Of a stretch of 64,000 bases of DNA, positions 63,887 through 64,000 are shown piece by piece. Origin of the DNA: Aristaeella hokkaidonensis (GTDB taxonomy: Bacteria > Bacillota > Clostridia > Christensenellales > Aristaeellaceae). The number at the start of each line of letters is the position of its first letter. Positions within the stretch are counted from its first letter, which is position 1. The notes beneath the pieces were generated by a model. It saw only the letters and a list, made by a program, of their open reading frames with translations. It made no database searches and was not told where the DNA came from. The stretch covers positions 1,240,001 to 1,304,000 of the forward strand of contig NZ_CP068393.1 of NCBI RefSeq assembly GCF_018128945.1, given 5' to 3'. The position numbers and the translations under genes were made by a program.

Positions 63887-64000
63887 GTCAGAATGCTAAG
63901 CATTCTTTCAGCAGCACCCTGATCCGTCACCAGCAGGTAGTGCCTTGTATGCCGCAGGATCGAAATAATCGCTTCTGCCTTGGAAGCGCCCGCCGCCGCA
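63877..64000 (-). CDS. SorC/CggR-like transcriptional regulator, 3' end
   Basis: Only the last 40 or so codons are in the window. The translation ends ...AGASKAEAIISILRHTRHYL then LVTDQGAAERMLSILTNS, matching the C-terminus of sugar-binding regulators of the SorC/CggR group (GGxxKAxAIxxxLR..xxxLxTDexAA). CggR senses fructose bisphosphate and represses the glycolytic operon; its place upstream of pgk and tpiA supports that role. The gene begins beyond the window. Confidence 0.75.
   Translation of the reverse strand, partial: AAAGASKAEAIISILRHTRHYLLVTDQGAAERMLSILTNS

Overview
The window reads as chromosome of an anaerobic Clostridia-type Firmicute, probably an uncultured gut or rumen lineage. 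Support: strong AGGAGG ribosome sites, a cggR-like/pgk/tpiA glycolytic block, gram-positive style radical-SAM peptide loci, an NHLP-type exporter, and no outer-membrane export genes. Species cannot be named from this. Base composition is mosaic: the flanks look GC-richer, while about 11.6-13.2 kb and 21.8-40.5 kb are clearly AT-rich, suggesting exchange of capsule genes. Almost everything from 0 to 50 kb is on the minus strand.

Layout. 0.2-2.5 kb: a compact RiPP locus (HPr-kinase-like protein, PqqD-like protein, a 64-aa precursor ending in a tail of only Gly, Trp and Phe, and a short radical SAM enzyme). 2.9-9.9 kb: a PPP-type phosphatase, then a signalling operon (REC-GGDEF*-EAL protein, Hpt, hybrid histidine kinase, solute-binding lipoprotein). 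10.2-11.0 kb: an orphan HPr-kinase-like paralogue with substituted active-site residues. 11.9 kb: an acyltransferase. 13.2-18.5 kb: a second, complete RiPP locus (SPASM radical SAM enzyme, two small peptides, PqqD, HPr-kinase-like protein, S26-type peptidase, ABC exporter) behind a near-consensus promoter.

18.8-50.1 kb: a cell-surface polysaccharide locus. It holds a chain-length/tyrosine-kinase protein, a 1976-aa secreted repeat protein, an LCP-family protein, a NusG-like antiterminator, an initiating sugar transferase, five glycosyltransferases, decorating enzymes (acetyltransferase, LicD, cytidylyltransferase, two deacetylase-like proteins), polymerase, flippase, a repeat-VanZ fusion and a sugar-nucleotide module. 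A decayed phosphonopyruvate decarboxylase gene lies inside it.

50.9-55.9 kb (plus strand): an NHLP-type export system (membrane fusion protein, C39-peptidase ABC transporter, second ABC transporter) without an obvious adjacent substrate. It ends in seven copies of a 63-bp repeat next to a REP-associated tyrosine transposase (RAYT). 57.4-60.8 kb: a large secreted protein with a Pro-Glu-rich linker. 60.9 kb: a small anti-sigma type ATPase. 61.4-64 kb: tpiA, pgk and the end of a CggR/SorC-like regulator.

The most interesting material is the set of three HPr-kinase-like genes tied to two different radical-SAM peptide systems within 18 kb, their possible shared upstream elements with the polysaccharide/NHLP intergenic region, and the RAYT-repeat pair. 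No rRNA, tRNA or CRISPR array was seen.
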